9,130 nucleotides of DNA from Desulfobacteraceae bacterium (GTDB lineage: Bacteria; Desulfobacterota; Desulfobacteria; Desulfobacterales; Desulfobacteraceae): the NCBI GenBank assembly GCA_024225895.1, contig JAAEMC010000538.1, positions 1-9,130 on the forward strand, given 5' to 3'. Below are positions 1-6,346 of the stretch, piece by piece. Position numbers and translations under genes: made by a program. Under the pieces are notes generated by a model. It worked only from the letters and a program-made list of their open reading frames with translations, was not told where the DNA came from and searched no databases. How positions within the stretch are numbered: the first letter of the stretch is position 1; each line of letters begins with the position of its first letter.

Positions 1-421
1 ATACAAAATCACAGCCATAGGAGGTGAAAAATTTACAGGACTCCTGTTCCGCGATGGGCAAGGTTTTACTCAAATTTGTGATTTTAACATCAACGAAATT
101 GAACAGATCAAGGGGCTTTTTCGAAGACTTCATGGGAAGATACGCCCCTGCGCAGGACCCAATATAAAGACCGCCCTTTTCAACAAATGTTTTGATATTC
201 CGGCCGCCTTTTTCTCCTAAGCTTTTGGCAACAGCAAAGGTATCACCCCCCGAGATGATCAACACATCCAGGGCTTTAATATCATTGTTCTGTACAGATA
301 TTTCATCCAGAAAGAACAAGTCATAAAATCGGGCCTTCTCAAACAGGTCCACAAACCAGAGCCAGGAGTGAGAGGTGCCGGATCCTGCATATATTCCTAT
401 TTTAGGATTGTTCATTTTCAT
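1..421 (-). CDS. BPL_N / class I glutamine amidotransferase-like protein, C-terminus cut by window edge
   Basis: An open frame starts at ATG 421-419 (a second in-frame ATG is at 415-413) and runs 140 codons off the left edge without a stop. The protein opens MKMNNPKIGIYAGSGTSHSW. It has an SGGD turn near residues 57-60 and a nucleophile-elbow motif GSCAGAY at residues 88-94, with Cys90 as the presumed nucleophile. This layout is typical of the BPL_N family (the N-terminal domain of eukaryotic biotin-protein ligase, usually free-standing in bacteria) and of related class I amidotransferase/DJ-1 folds. The biochemical role of bacterial BPL_N proteins is poorly defined, so no reaction is assigned. 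No clear Shine-Dalgarno sequence precedes either ATG, so the start is tentative. The gene lies 94 bp downstream of the AOR-like gene on the same strand and is probably cotranscribed, separated by a hairpin (442-501). The Asp/Glu and His partners expected further on are outside the window. Confidence 0.75.
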   Translation of the reverse strand, partial: MKMNNPKIGIYAGSGTSHSWLWFVDLFEKARFYDLFFLDEISVQNNDIKALDVLIISGGDTFAVAKSLGEKGGRNIKTFVEKGGLYIGSCAGAYLPMKSSKKPLDLFNFVDVKITNLSKTLPIAEQESCKFFTSYGCDFV

Positions 422-441
422 GGGTCAGAAGGATGACATGA

Positions 442-501
442 TCTGATGAATGAACACAGGAGAGGAGGCAGCCTCTTTTAACCCTCTGTTCACCCATCAG
501 A
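442..501 (-). repeat. Intergenic inverted repeat (RNA hairpin) between the AOR-like and BPL_N genes
   Basis: Arms 442-456 and 487-501 pair over 15 positions. In the minus-strand transcript 13 are Watson-Crick pairs and two are G-U wobbles (GG of the 5' arm opposite UU). A small palindrome, GAGGCAGCCTC at 465-475, sits in the loop. No U-run follows in the direction of transcription, so a factor-independent terminator is unlikely. An RNA-processing, stability or attenuation role between the two leftward genes is more plausible, but this is inference. Confidence 0.45.
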
Positions 502-515
502 CTTCATATCCGAAG

Positions 516-1826
516 CTATCCGAGAATATTCTCAATAACTGCATCCAGAACTTCCTGGGTCAGCTCAAGTTCCGTCCCCATGCTGGCCAGTTCCAGCATG
601 TTTGCCTCGGTGAGTTCAGGACACATGAGAGAAAAGATCGGCTGGATCCCGAAGATCATGGATACGGCCTGTCTTCTTTCCCACCAGTCCATGATCTCCT
701 CATCACCGGACAGGTCAAAATCATTAAAAATTGGGCCGGTGGGGCACCAGGGTGTAAAAATGCCACTGCCGGGGATGGCAACCTCGCCTTGGAGTGAGTC
801 AAAAGCGCCTGTTAATTCTTCCAGAGTGTTTTTCCCGCTAAGCTTGGCCACGGCAAAAGGGTCAATCCCATACTTTGCGCTGGCTTTTAAGACACGGCCT
901 GCATCATCAGCTGAGAGACCCAGCTTTTTTAAACTCAAAAGGGCATAAATATCAGAAACCAGAATCCCTGGTTCATCTTTTTCTGATTCTTTCAAAAGTT
1001 CTGGATCTTCATCAAAAAAGAGTGCTGTATTAGTCGCATAGGGGGTAAAATAATCTGCACTGTTACGGTGGGTGATAGGATTGATCCATTCTTCAACACC
1101 TGCTTCACCCAATACCGTTAACATCGGTGCCAGGCCTTTTTTCTCAAGAAAATCATTCTCTTTGATCTCTTTTAAAATTTCAAGAGACCGCTCCACATAA
1201 TCTTCAGGCTCTGCCACCTCTATCATCCCCATACCCCTGAAGGCGAAGCCCTTCAGGTTTTTAGCCCCGAATAGTTTACCAAATCCAAACCGGTCCGGGC
1301 TGTTCCAATGATTATAGCAGACCTGGGCATAATCAGATCCATTTTCACCGGCAGGACCGATCATCATGGTCTGGAGGAGATCATCACCAACAAAGGTCCT
1401 GAGAGCATCCGTGCTTTCCCAGACATCTTTTCCCCATACATCGGCAGCATCTGAGATATCTGCCACACCGTCATGAATCCATAAATAGACCGGGGAATCC
1501 GACCGACCTTTGACAACAATATAATCAAATCCGGAATACTTAATTTCCAGTCCCACCTTATATATAATCGGGCAATGGCAAAGTTTTCCAGTTACCGGGC
1601 TTTTTGCCGTTATCTGGCTTGAGGCGGATGCAGGATATGTGGTGCCGGTAAGCAAACCCGTGCCGATAACTATGGGATCATCGTCCTGGTACTTTTCATA
1701 TAAATATTTTGTTATACCGACGCCGCCAATTTTTTCTTCAACCAGGCTGTCGTCCAGTTCATCTTCTTCAATTGCTGTGGTATTTAAATCTATGACAAGA
1801 ATCTTATCCGTTGATAAATATTCCAT
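516..1826 (-). CDS. Shortened aldehyde:ferredoxin oxidoreductase (AOR)-family protein lacking the Fe-S ligands
   Basis: The 436-residue product matches the AOR family along its N-terminal, tungstopterin-binding domain: GGVG (34-37), GTGLLTGTTYPASASSQITA with SPVTG (55-80), YIVVKGRSDSPVYLWIHDG (102-120), IGPAGEN (156-162) and DRFGFGKLFGAKNLKGFAFRG (178-198). Family members are usually about 600-650 residues and oxidise aldehydes to acids with a W-bispterin and one [4Fe-4S] cluster held by a CxxCxxxC motif and a distal Cys in a GLC/GIC motif. Here no CxxCxxxC exists: the stretch where it belongs, about 260-290, has no Cys. The distal motif reads FGIQP (392-396), with Gln395 where Cys is expected. 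About 150-200 residues of the central and C-terminal domains seem to be missing, although an LGLSADDAG segment (302-310) and a family-like C-terminus remain. The start is ATG 1826 with AAGGAG just upstream, 15 bp after the ferredoxin-like gene. It may be a degenerate AOR, a structural subunit or a differently acting paralogue. Confidence 0.85.
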   Translation of the reverse strand: MEYLSTDKILVIDLNTTAIEEDELDDSLVEEKIGGVGITKYLYEKYQDDDPIVIGTGLLTGTTYPASASSQITAKSPVTGKLCHCPIIYKVGLEIKYSGFDYIVVKGRSDSPVYLWIHDGVADISDAADVWGKDVWESTDALRTFVGDDLLQTMMIGPAGENGSDYAQVCYNHWNSPDRFGFGKLFGAKNLKGFAFRGMGMIEVAEPEDYVERSLEILKEIKENDFLEKKGLAPMLTVLGEAGVEEWINPITHRNSADYFTPYATNTALFFDEDPELLKESEKDEPGILVSDIYALLSLKKLGLSADDAGRVLKASAKYGIDPFAVAKLSGKNTLEELTGAFDSLQGEVAIPGSGIFTPWCPTGPIFNDFDLSGDEEIMDWWERRQAVSMIFGIQPIFSLMCPELTEANMLELASMGTELELTQEVLDAVIENILG

Positions 1827-1841
1827 ATCAATTTCTCCTTT

Positions 1842-2198
1842 TTAGTCCAGTGTAATTGCATCTACCGGGCAAAATGCAATGCACATGGGCCCGTAGTCAT
1901 CCATATCTTCACAGAGGTCACAACTTTCCCGCAGCAGCATGGGTTTTGCCGAAGCATCTGCTTTTTTGTCAGGATCAGCCTCTTCACCAATCTTATTAAT
2001 TTCAATCCCCTCCGGACGTGCAACAATCAATACATCTTCCTCCTTTAGAAGCATACCAAAATAATCTTTTTTTTCCTTGGCTCTATAGGCGACAAGACAT
2101 GCTGAGAGGAAGGCAAAACCATCATCTCTGTGATAACTGCACACCATTTCACAGGCCATGCAATTGGTGCATTTTAAGGCATTGATTTGGATTCCCAT
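1842..2198 (-). CDS. Dicluster [4Fe-4S] ferredoxin-like electron-transfer protein, probable partner of the AOR-like protein
   Basis: The 118-residue protein has a first cluster motif CTNCMACEMVC (Cys10, 13, 16, 20) and a second, C-terminal set Cys93, Cys96, Cys106 and Cys110 followed by Pro (CDLC...CIAFCP). This is the pattern of 2x[4Fe-4S] ferredoxins and of the small iron-sulfur subunits of AOR, DMSO-reductase and CO-dehydrogenase systems. Between them lies a longer, charged insert of about 70 residues, more than in a minimal 55-60 residue ferredoxin. No signal peptide or membrane segment is seen, so it should be cytoplasmic. It is the first gene of the leftward set and its stop is 15 bp before the AOR-like start, so the two are probably translationally coupled. 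The start is ATG 2198 behind a modest AAGGA. Since the AOR-like protein seems to have lost its own cluster, this protein may be the only Fe-S carrier of the pair (inference). Confidence 0.88.
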   Translation of the reverse strand: MGIQINALKCTNCMACEMVCSYHRDDGFAFLSACLVAYRAKEKKDYFGMLLKEEDVLIVARPEGIEINKIGEEADPDKKADASAKPMLLRESCDLCEDMDDYGPMCIAFCPVDAITLD

Positions 2199-2300
2199 TT
2201 TATTTCCTTATTGATTTGGATTGGTTGATTTAAATTATAAAAGCATAATTTCCATATACTATTATAATGTAATACCGCCACAATACTCAGGTGCCTTTAT

Positions 2301-2329
2301 TTCGTAGTCAAAAGAAAAATAAATGTCAA
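2301..2329 (-). promoter_or_regulatory. Candidate leftward promoter for the ferredoxin/AOR-like genes
   Basis: On the minus strand a perfect TTGACA (2329-2324) is followed, after 17 bp, by TACGAA (2306-2301), which matches TATAAT at only three positions. The -35 box lies 4 bp from the 33-bp palindrome (2334-2366). The rest of 2199-2300 is AT-rich untranslated leader with no other gene. It also carries one copy of a 13-bp direct repeat, ATTGATTTGGATT (2210-2222), whose twin (2181-2193) is inside the start of the ferredoxin-like gene. Confidence 0.3.
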
Positions 2330-2333
2330 CAGA

Positions 2334-2366
2334 AAAATATTAAAACATCGGATGTTTTAATATTTT
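2334..2366. promoter_or_regulatory. Perfect 33-bp palindrome, probable operator for the GntR regulator
   Basis: Arms 2334-2349 and 2351-2366 are perfect 16-bp reverse complements around a single central G at 2350. The core reads AAAACATCGGATGTTTT. It is the only strong dyad in the 262-bp divergent region, lies between a leftward TTGACA (2329-2324) and a rightward TTGACA (2377-2382), and is 95 bp upstream of a FadR-type GntR gene. Regulators of that family bind short dyads as dimers and commonly autoregulate. The assignment is inference from position and symmetry. The core is not identical to the classic FadR or PdhR consensus as I recall them. Confidence 0.6.
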
Positions 2367-2376
2367 AAATAATTGC

Positions 2377-2405
2377 TTGACAACACCAAATGAAAATGTA
2401 ATCGA
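2377..2405 (+). promoter_or_regulatory. Candidate rightward promoter (-35 TTGACA) for the regulator gene
   Basis: A perfect TTGACA lies at 2377-2382. The -10 is poor: TGTAAT (2397-2402) gives only 14 bp spacing, and TAATCG (2399-2404) gives 16 bp but a weak match. The TTG of this hexamer would extend the regulator's reading frame by 28 codons, but it looks like a promoter element rather than a start codon. Confidence is limited by the -10. Confidence 0.3.
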
Positions 2406-2460
2406 TGAGCTACTTTTAAATCTGAAATATAAAACGCTTAAGTGGAGAGATGGTGAAAGA

Positions 2461-3213
2461 ATGGGCTTCAAATTTGAAACAGTAAAAGCCAACAGAATAT
2501 CCCAGAATATTGTTGAACAAATTCGAAGTGCTATCTTGCAGGGGGAACTGAAAATAGGTGATCAACTCCCCTCTGAAAAAGAGTTTGCCAAGCACTTCGG
2601 TGTCAGCAAATCCTCCCTTAGAGAAGCATACCGGGTTCTGGAAGCCTACGGTCTTCTGGAAATCCGTCAGGGCATGTCTGGTGGGGCCTTTATCAAAGAG
2701 GTCGACGTTAAGACGGTGAAAGACAGTCTTGTGAATTACTTCTTTTTTCAAAATCCCGGAATCAGGGAATACACACAAATTCGGACCTTTATCGAACCCC
2801 AGGTCGTTCAAATCTGCGCCAAAAACATTACACCTGAGGATATTGAATACCTTGAAAATAATATTTTGGCCATGGAGCAGGAACCGGACGGGGAAACTTT
2901 TGTGAGTGACCTTGACAGCGCCTTCCATAAAAAGCTGGTTGAAATTACAGGCAACAAGATTATCAGCCTGATTGTTGAAAGCGTTCAAACTGCATTAATA
3001 AATATCAAACAGATCGTGCACACAGATGAGCAATTTTTAAAAATGGTCTGCAATGGTCATAGAAAAATTGTGAATGCATTAAAAGAAAATGATCCGGAAA
3101 ACGCTAGCAAGGCGATGATAGAACATATTAATGATGTGGAAAAAGGAATGTTGGCCAGTAAAGGGGGATCTATGATTATTACCGAAAAAGGCCTGTTAAA
3201 GCAAAAGCATTGA
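2461..3213 (+). CDS. GntR-family transcriptional regulator, FadR subfamily with FCD ligand-binding domain
   Basis: From ATG 2461 the protein has 250 residues. The N-terminal winged helix-turn-helix (about 12-80) carries the hallmark run GDQLPSEKEFAKHFGVSKSS (33-52), then LREAYRVLEAYGLLEIRQG. The C-terminal all-helical FCD domain (about 90-230) keeps the putative metal/ligand residues Asp152, His156, His200 and His222, in the patterns DSAFHKKLVEITGN, GHRKIVNAL and MIEHI. FCD regulators of this type sense organic acids (lactate, pyruvate, glycolate, fatty acyl or sugar acids) and usually repress adjacent catabolic genes. The frame is open back to TTG 2377, but family proteins begin close to the equivalent of residue 1 here and TTG 2377 is part of a TTGACA hexamer, so ATG 2461 is preferred, with a GGTGA-type ribosome site before it. 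It is divergent from the ferredoxin/AOR-like genes and upstream of the flavoprotein genes, and probably controls both. Confidence 0.9.
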   Translation: MGFKFETVKANRISQNIVEQIRSAILQGELKIGDQLPSEKEFAKHFGVSKSSLREAYRVLEAYGLLEIRQGMSGGAFIKEVDVKTVKDSLVNYFFFQNPGIREYTQIRTFIEPQVVQICAKNITPEDIEYLENNILAMEQEPDGETFVSDLDSAFHKKLVEITGNKIISLIVESVQTALINIKQIVHTDEQFLKMVCNGHRKIVNALKENDPENASKAMIEHINDVEKGMLASKGGSMIITEKGLLKQKH

Positions 3214-3324
3214 GCAGGCAATTCCTGTAGTAAATCCCACGTATTATGTGCGGTGTAAGGGAAAAGGATTTCTCTCGAACCAAGAAGAATAGTGAGGGAA
3301 AATCAGTCTCACAATTGCGTCTAA

Positions 3325-3400
3325 CCCGAATATTTCATGAATTGTTTTTGATATTATGAAAATAGATAAAAACAAACAGGTTATGCACGAAATAATCGGG
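3325..3400. repeat. Terminal-inverted-repeat element, copy A (76 bp)
   Basis: The left end CCCGAATATTTCATGAA (3325-3341) is matched by the reverse complement of 3384-3400 at 14 of 17 positions. Two similar elements are at 6268-6346 and 7417-7461. The 11 bp at 3321-3331 plus TTTCA (CTAACCCGAATATTTCA, 3321-3337) recur exactly, inverted, at 7449-7465. The interior is AT-rich and non-coding. It lies in the 236-bp gap (3214-3449) between the regulator and flavoprotein genes. Nothing else in that gap was recognised apart from a ribosome binding site; no convincing promoter or terminator was found. Confidence 0.75.
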
Positions 3401-3437
3401 CAAAAATTTGAAAGCTGAAGATATTAAAAAATTTAGC

Positions 3438-3443
3438 AGGAGG
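3438..3443 (+). promoter_or_regulatory. Strong ribosome binding site for the flavoprotein gene
   Basis: A perfect AGGAGG lies 6 bp before ATG 3450, which fixes that start. The region between element A (ending 3400) and this site is an AT-rich leader. Confidence 0.85.
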
Positions 3444-3449
3444 AATTAA

Positions 3450-4895
3450 ATGACCGAAATGCCAGAGGAATCAAGAGTTGATTCTCGAATCACAGCAAGA
3501 TTATGTGAAATTGTTGGTGAAAAAAATGCAACCGATATGAAGCACATTCGGTATGCTTACTCCTATGACCTGTCCTTTGTAAAATCCAAACTGCCGGACT
3601 ACGTTGTAATGCCGACAAGTGTTGAACAGGTTCAGGAAGTAATGAAATTCGCCAACCAGGAGAAAATATCCGTAACGCCATTTACTGCGGGTACCAATAT
3701 TGGTGGCCTGTGCATTCCGGAAAACGGCGGCATACTGCTGGACATGAAGCGTATGAACAATATTATCCGTATTGATGAGGAATCGCATTACGCGATTATT
3801 GAGCCGGGTGTGTCCCATGCTAAATTTGCCAGTGCCCTGGCCAAATACAATCTCAGGTTTAGCTGGCCTGTGGGACCGCCGTCAGCCTCGACTTCTTCTT
3901 GCGCCATCAGCCACGGTATCGGGGGTTTAAGCGCCCGATACGGCCTCAATAGCGAGGAAATAACCAGCATGGAAGTGGTGCTGCCGACAGGTGAACTGGT
4001 CCGGGTCGGTTCGTGTGCCATCCAGGAAGATGCCTGGCACAGTTGTTTGCCCTTGCCGAGAATGGACGGCCTGTTCACAGGATGGCTCGGTACCTCCGGC
4101 GTCATAACAAAACTGGGTTTGCGTGTCCATCCCACCCCGCCCATCCTGAAAGTTTTTACAACATCCGCCCAAAATATAGGTCACATGGCATCCTATCTTC
4201 GGACCCTTGGCAATTATGAAATCTGTGATGACCTGACCGGGGTCTCCTGGTGGCTCTCACAAGTACCCATTCCCTATCCTTACAAACCAAAACCTTCAGA
4301 TGCTCCGGAATGGATTTCTTTTGCCACAACATTTTCCTGGACTGAAAAAGAGAGAGAAGCCAGGGAAGAGATCTGGCGGATGGTGATGGATGAAGAAACC
4401 AAGAAAGGCTCTTCGTTAAAGGAGACTGAGTATCCTGAAGAGGCCTTGAGAGCAAGGACCCAGCTGCCCAGCCAGATTGTCGGCTCAACCAAGAATTATA
4501 CAAAGCAGGGAGGGGCTGGGATTTCATGGCCTGGAACCTTTACACCGCTGAACAAATGGGAACCGGTTTATGAAGGATGGAAAAAAATTCTTATAGAGCG
4601 GAACCTGTCTCCTGCGGTTCGTGTCACCAATTACAGGGGGGTTCACTATGGGATGCTCCGTGCCATGATACCGTTTCCGAAAAAAGAGCCTGCAACCATA
4701 GAAAATGCAAGACAGGACATTGTCGAATGTCTGAAAATCGATCTGGATAACGGCGGTATCCCCTATAAGCCACCGGTTGATTTTGGGGTGGAGATAAACA
4801 AAAGGGCGCACCCGGGCTATGTCGAACTGTTAAAGAAGACAAAGCAGATGCTGGACCCCAATGATATCATGAATACCGGGAAACTGGCACTTTAG
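3450..4895 (+). CDS. FAD-linked oxidase/dehydrogenase of the VAO/PCMH superfamily (GlcD-like)
   Basis: The 481-residue protein has an N-terminal PCMH-type FAD-binding domain (about 45-230). It includes the pyrophosphate-loop region TPFTAGTNIGG (76-86), GGILLDMKRMNNIIRID (93-109), AIIEPGVSHAKF (115-126), a MEVVLPTGELVRVG stretch (174-187) and MDGLFTGWLGTSGVITKLGL (205-224). The C-terminal FAD-oxidase domain ends in the family signature LDPNDIMNTGKL (468-479). Length and ending fit GlcD/D-lactate dehydrogenase-type enzymes. The MDGLF...PTPPILKVF region and the NYRG motif (394-397) recall p-cresol methylhydroxylase and vanillyl-alcohol oxidase. In PCMH the residue just before the equivalent Asn (Tyr384) is the covalent FAD anchor; here it is Thr393, so FAD is probably not held by that bond. 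There is no signal peptide, so it is cytoplasmic. The next gene encodes a CCG Fe-S protein, the usual electron acceptor for this class. It likely oxidises a hydroxy acid or alcohol; the substrate is unknown. Confidence 0.85.
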   Translation: MTEMPEESRVDSRITARLCEIVGEKNATDMKHIRYAYSYDLSFVKSKLPDYVVMPTSVEQVQEVMKFANQEKISVTPFTAGTNIGGLCIPENGGILLDMKRMNNIIRIDEESHYAIIEPGVSHAKFASALAKYNLRFSWPVGPPSASTSSCAISHGIGGLSARYGLNSEEITSMEVVLPTGELVRVGSCAIQEDAWHSCLPLPRMDGLFTGWLGTSGVITKLGLRVHPTPPILKVFTTSAQNIGHMASYLRTLGNYEICDDLTGVSWWLSQVPIPYPYKPKPSDAPEWISFATTFSWTEKEREAREEIWRMVMDEETKKGSSLKETEYPEEALRARTQLPSQIVGSTKNYTKQGGAGISWPGTFTPLNKWEPVYEGWKKILIERNLSPAVRVTNYRGVHYGMLRAMIPFPKKEPATIENARQDIVECLKIDLDNGGIPYKPPVDFGVEINKRAHPGYVELLKKTKQMLDPNDIMNTGKLAL

Positions 4896-4956
4896 ACACA
4901 ATGTGTAACTATTATTTTTCTAAAATCCGTGTTTTGAAATATATTTGGAGGCTTTT

Positions 4957-6267
4957 ATGAAGTGGGATATTCCTTCACTTGAAGAGTTGGAAGACGCAGT
5001 ATGGAAATGTACTGCATGTGGTAATTGTAAAGTGGCTTATGATTTCGGCCCCCCGCCCACCTACGGGGAAATCTGCCCGGCCGGTGTGGAGTATGGGTTT
5101 GACGGGAATATGGCATCCAAGGGTAAAATCGCCTTTGCCAGGGGAATTCTTGACGGCCAGCTGGAATGGAACCAGGATTTTGTAGATGACATTTATAAAT
5201 GTACCATCTGCGGCGGGTGCCAGAATCAGTGCGAACTGGACCATAAACCCGTTATTCCGGAAATAATAGAGGCCATGAGACGAAAAGCGGTTGAGGATGG
5301 TGTCGGTCCCATGCCGACCCAGAAAGTCATTGCCCAGTCCATGCGAAGTTACAATAACCCTTATCAGGGTCCAAGGCGGGTTCGTACCGACTGGACACGG
5401 CCCTTTAAAAAAGCAAAAACCCCCATCAAGAATATCATGAAAAAAGATGCTCCGATCCTTTTCTTTGTGGGCTGTACCGGCGCTTTTAACCTGCCGGTCA
5501 GAAATTTTCCCGTGGCAACGGCTTCCATATTCCAGAAACTCGGCCTTGATTTCGGCATCCTAGGGGAAAACGAGATCTGCTGCGGCTCTACTGCCATGAG
5601 ACTGGGAGATGTGGATGAATTCAAACGCGTGGCTGAAACCAATATGAAAACTTTCAAGGATCTCAGGGACAACCATGGAGTGGAAACAATCGTCACCTCC
5701 TGCGCGGGATGTTTCAGGGCCATGAAAAAAGATTACAGCCTGTCGGATGAATATGAGGATCACATGGGCGGCCTTAAGATTATCCATACCATGGACTTTC
5801 TTTTCAACTATTTCAAGGAAGGCAAAATGAAGTTCACCAAGGAACTTCCATGGAAAGTCACCTACCATGATCCCTGTCACACCGGCAGACATCTGATCGA
5901 TTATGATGTGGATGAAGATGGTTCAAAGCAGTGGAAAGGGTCTTATCTCGGAAAAAATGAAGACAACTGCCTATATGACATTCCCCGCGAAATGATTAAG
6001 GCCATTCCGGGTATTGATTTTAAAGAGATGGAGAGAATCCGCAGCAATTCATATTGTTGTGGCGGCGGCGGCGGTGTGATGACGGGATATGGGGACTGGG
6101 CAGTAAAAAATGCCGGGCTCAGAGTTCAGGAAGCACTGGATACAGGTGCCGAACAAATGGTTTCCATTTGTCCTTTCTGTCATTTCAACCTGAATGAAGG
6201 GTCAAAAAGAATTAAAAGCAAGATGAAAGTCTATGACCTGGTCGAACTTATCGACATGGTTCTTTAG
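4957..6267 (+). CDS. Fe-S electron-transfer protein with two [4Fe-4S] motifs and two CCG domains (HdrD/GlcF/GlpC-like)
   Basis: ATG 4957 follows GGAGG (4947-4951). The frame also opens at TTG 4945, but that TTG overlaps the ribosome site, so 436 residues is preferred. Two cubane-cluster motifs come first: Cys18, 21 and 24 with Cys40-Pro, and Cys82, 85, 88 and 92. Two CCG domains follow. The first has Cys173, Cys208-Cys209, Cys249 and Cys252; the second has Cys307 (HDPCHTGR), Cys367-Cys368 followed by five Gly, Cys405 and Cys408 (CPFC). CCG domains in HdrB/HdrD bind a non-cubane [4Fe-4S] cluster, and proteins of this layout take electrons from GlcD-like flavoproteins toward quinone or other carriers. 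The spacing Cys307 to Cys367 is 59 residues, about 20 more than the HdrB-type pattern (31-39), due to an acidic insert at about 313-338. No membrane helix is seen. The stop codon TAG directly abuts repeat element B. Confidence 0.9.
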   Translation: MKWDIPSLEELEDAVWKCTACGNCKVAYDFGPPPTYGEICPAGVEYGFDGNMASKGKIAFARGILDGQLEWNQDFVDDIYKCTICGGCQNQCELDHKPVIPEIIEAMRRKAVEDGVGPMPTQKVIAQSMRSYNNPYQGPRRVRTDWTRPFKKAKTPIKNIMKKDAPILFFVGCTGAFNLPVRNFPVATASIFQKLGLDFGILGENEICCGSTAMRLGDVDEFKRVAETNMKTFKDLRDNHGVETIVTSCAGCFRAMKKDYSLSDEYEDHMGGLKIIHTMDFLFNYFKEGKMKFTKELPWKVTYHDPCHTGRHLIDYDVDEDGSKQWKGSYLGKNEDNCLYDIPREMIKAIPGIDFKEMERIRSNSYCCGGGGGVMTGYGDWAVKNAGLRVQEALDTGAEQMVSICPFCHFNLNEGSKRIKSKMKVYDLVELIDMVL

Positions 6268-6346
6268 CCCGAATATTTCATGAAAATTTCATCAATATGA
6301 GAATAAATTTGTTTTAAATTAGGATGTTATTCGAGAAATATCCGGG
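6268..6346. repeat. Terminal-inverted-repeat element, copy B (79 bp)
   Basis: The left end CCCGAATATTTCATGAA (6268-6284) is identical to that of copy A and starts on the base after the TAG stop of the CCG protein gene. The right end 6330-6346 is its reverse complement at 14 of 17 positions. The interior resembles copy A in length, AT-richness and short stretches such as GTTAT before the right end. TAG flanks both ends (6265-6267 and 6347-6349), possibly a 3-bp target duplication or chance. The remaining gap to 6391 is AT-rich leader with a GGGGGAG ribosome site. Confidence 0.75.

Noticed and set aside
522..533. Perfect 12-bp palindrome GAGAATATTCTC
   Set aside because: It lies in the last codons of the AOR-like gene (encoding ENIL), has no relation to a promoter, and a 12-bp AT-rich dyad can occur by chance.
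450..948. Rightward open frames of 115 and 122 codons over the AOR-like gene
   Set aside because: They are antisense shadows of a gene with clear family motifs, and show no recognisable protein features or ribosome sites.
3242..3247. TATTAT as a -10 box for the flavoprotein gene set
   Set aside because: No recognisable -35 hexamer lies 16-18 bp upstream, and it would leave a leader of about 200 nt containing element A.
3214..3324. Possible terminator (CAGG...CCTG at about 3215-3227) and GTGAG/CTCAC dyad (3292-3312) after the regulator gene
   Set aside because: The stems are only 4-5 bp, have no T-run and are not supported by any other signal.
4035..4052. TGGCAC...TTTGC resembling a sigma-54 promoter
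   Set aside because: The spacing is off by one base from the -24/-12 rule and it lies deep inside the flavoprotein coding region with no gene start downstream.
4896..4956. A fourth copy of the inverted-repeat element between the flavoprotein and CCG genes
   Set aside because: Only a fragment-like TTTTGAAATATAT is present; neither CCCG/CGGG end nor an inverted partner is found. The ACACAATGTGT dyad there is too short to interpret.
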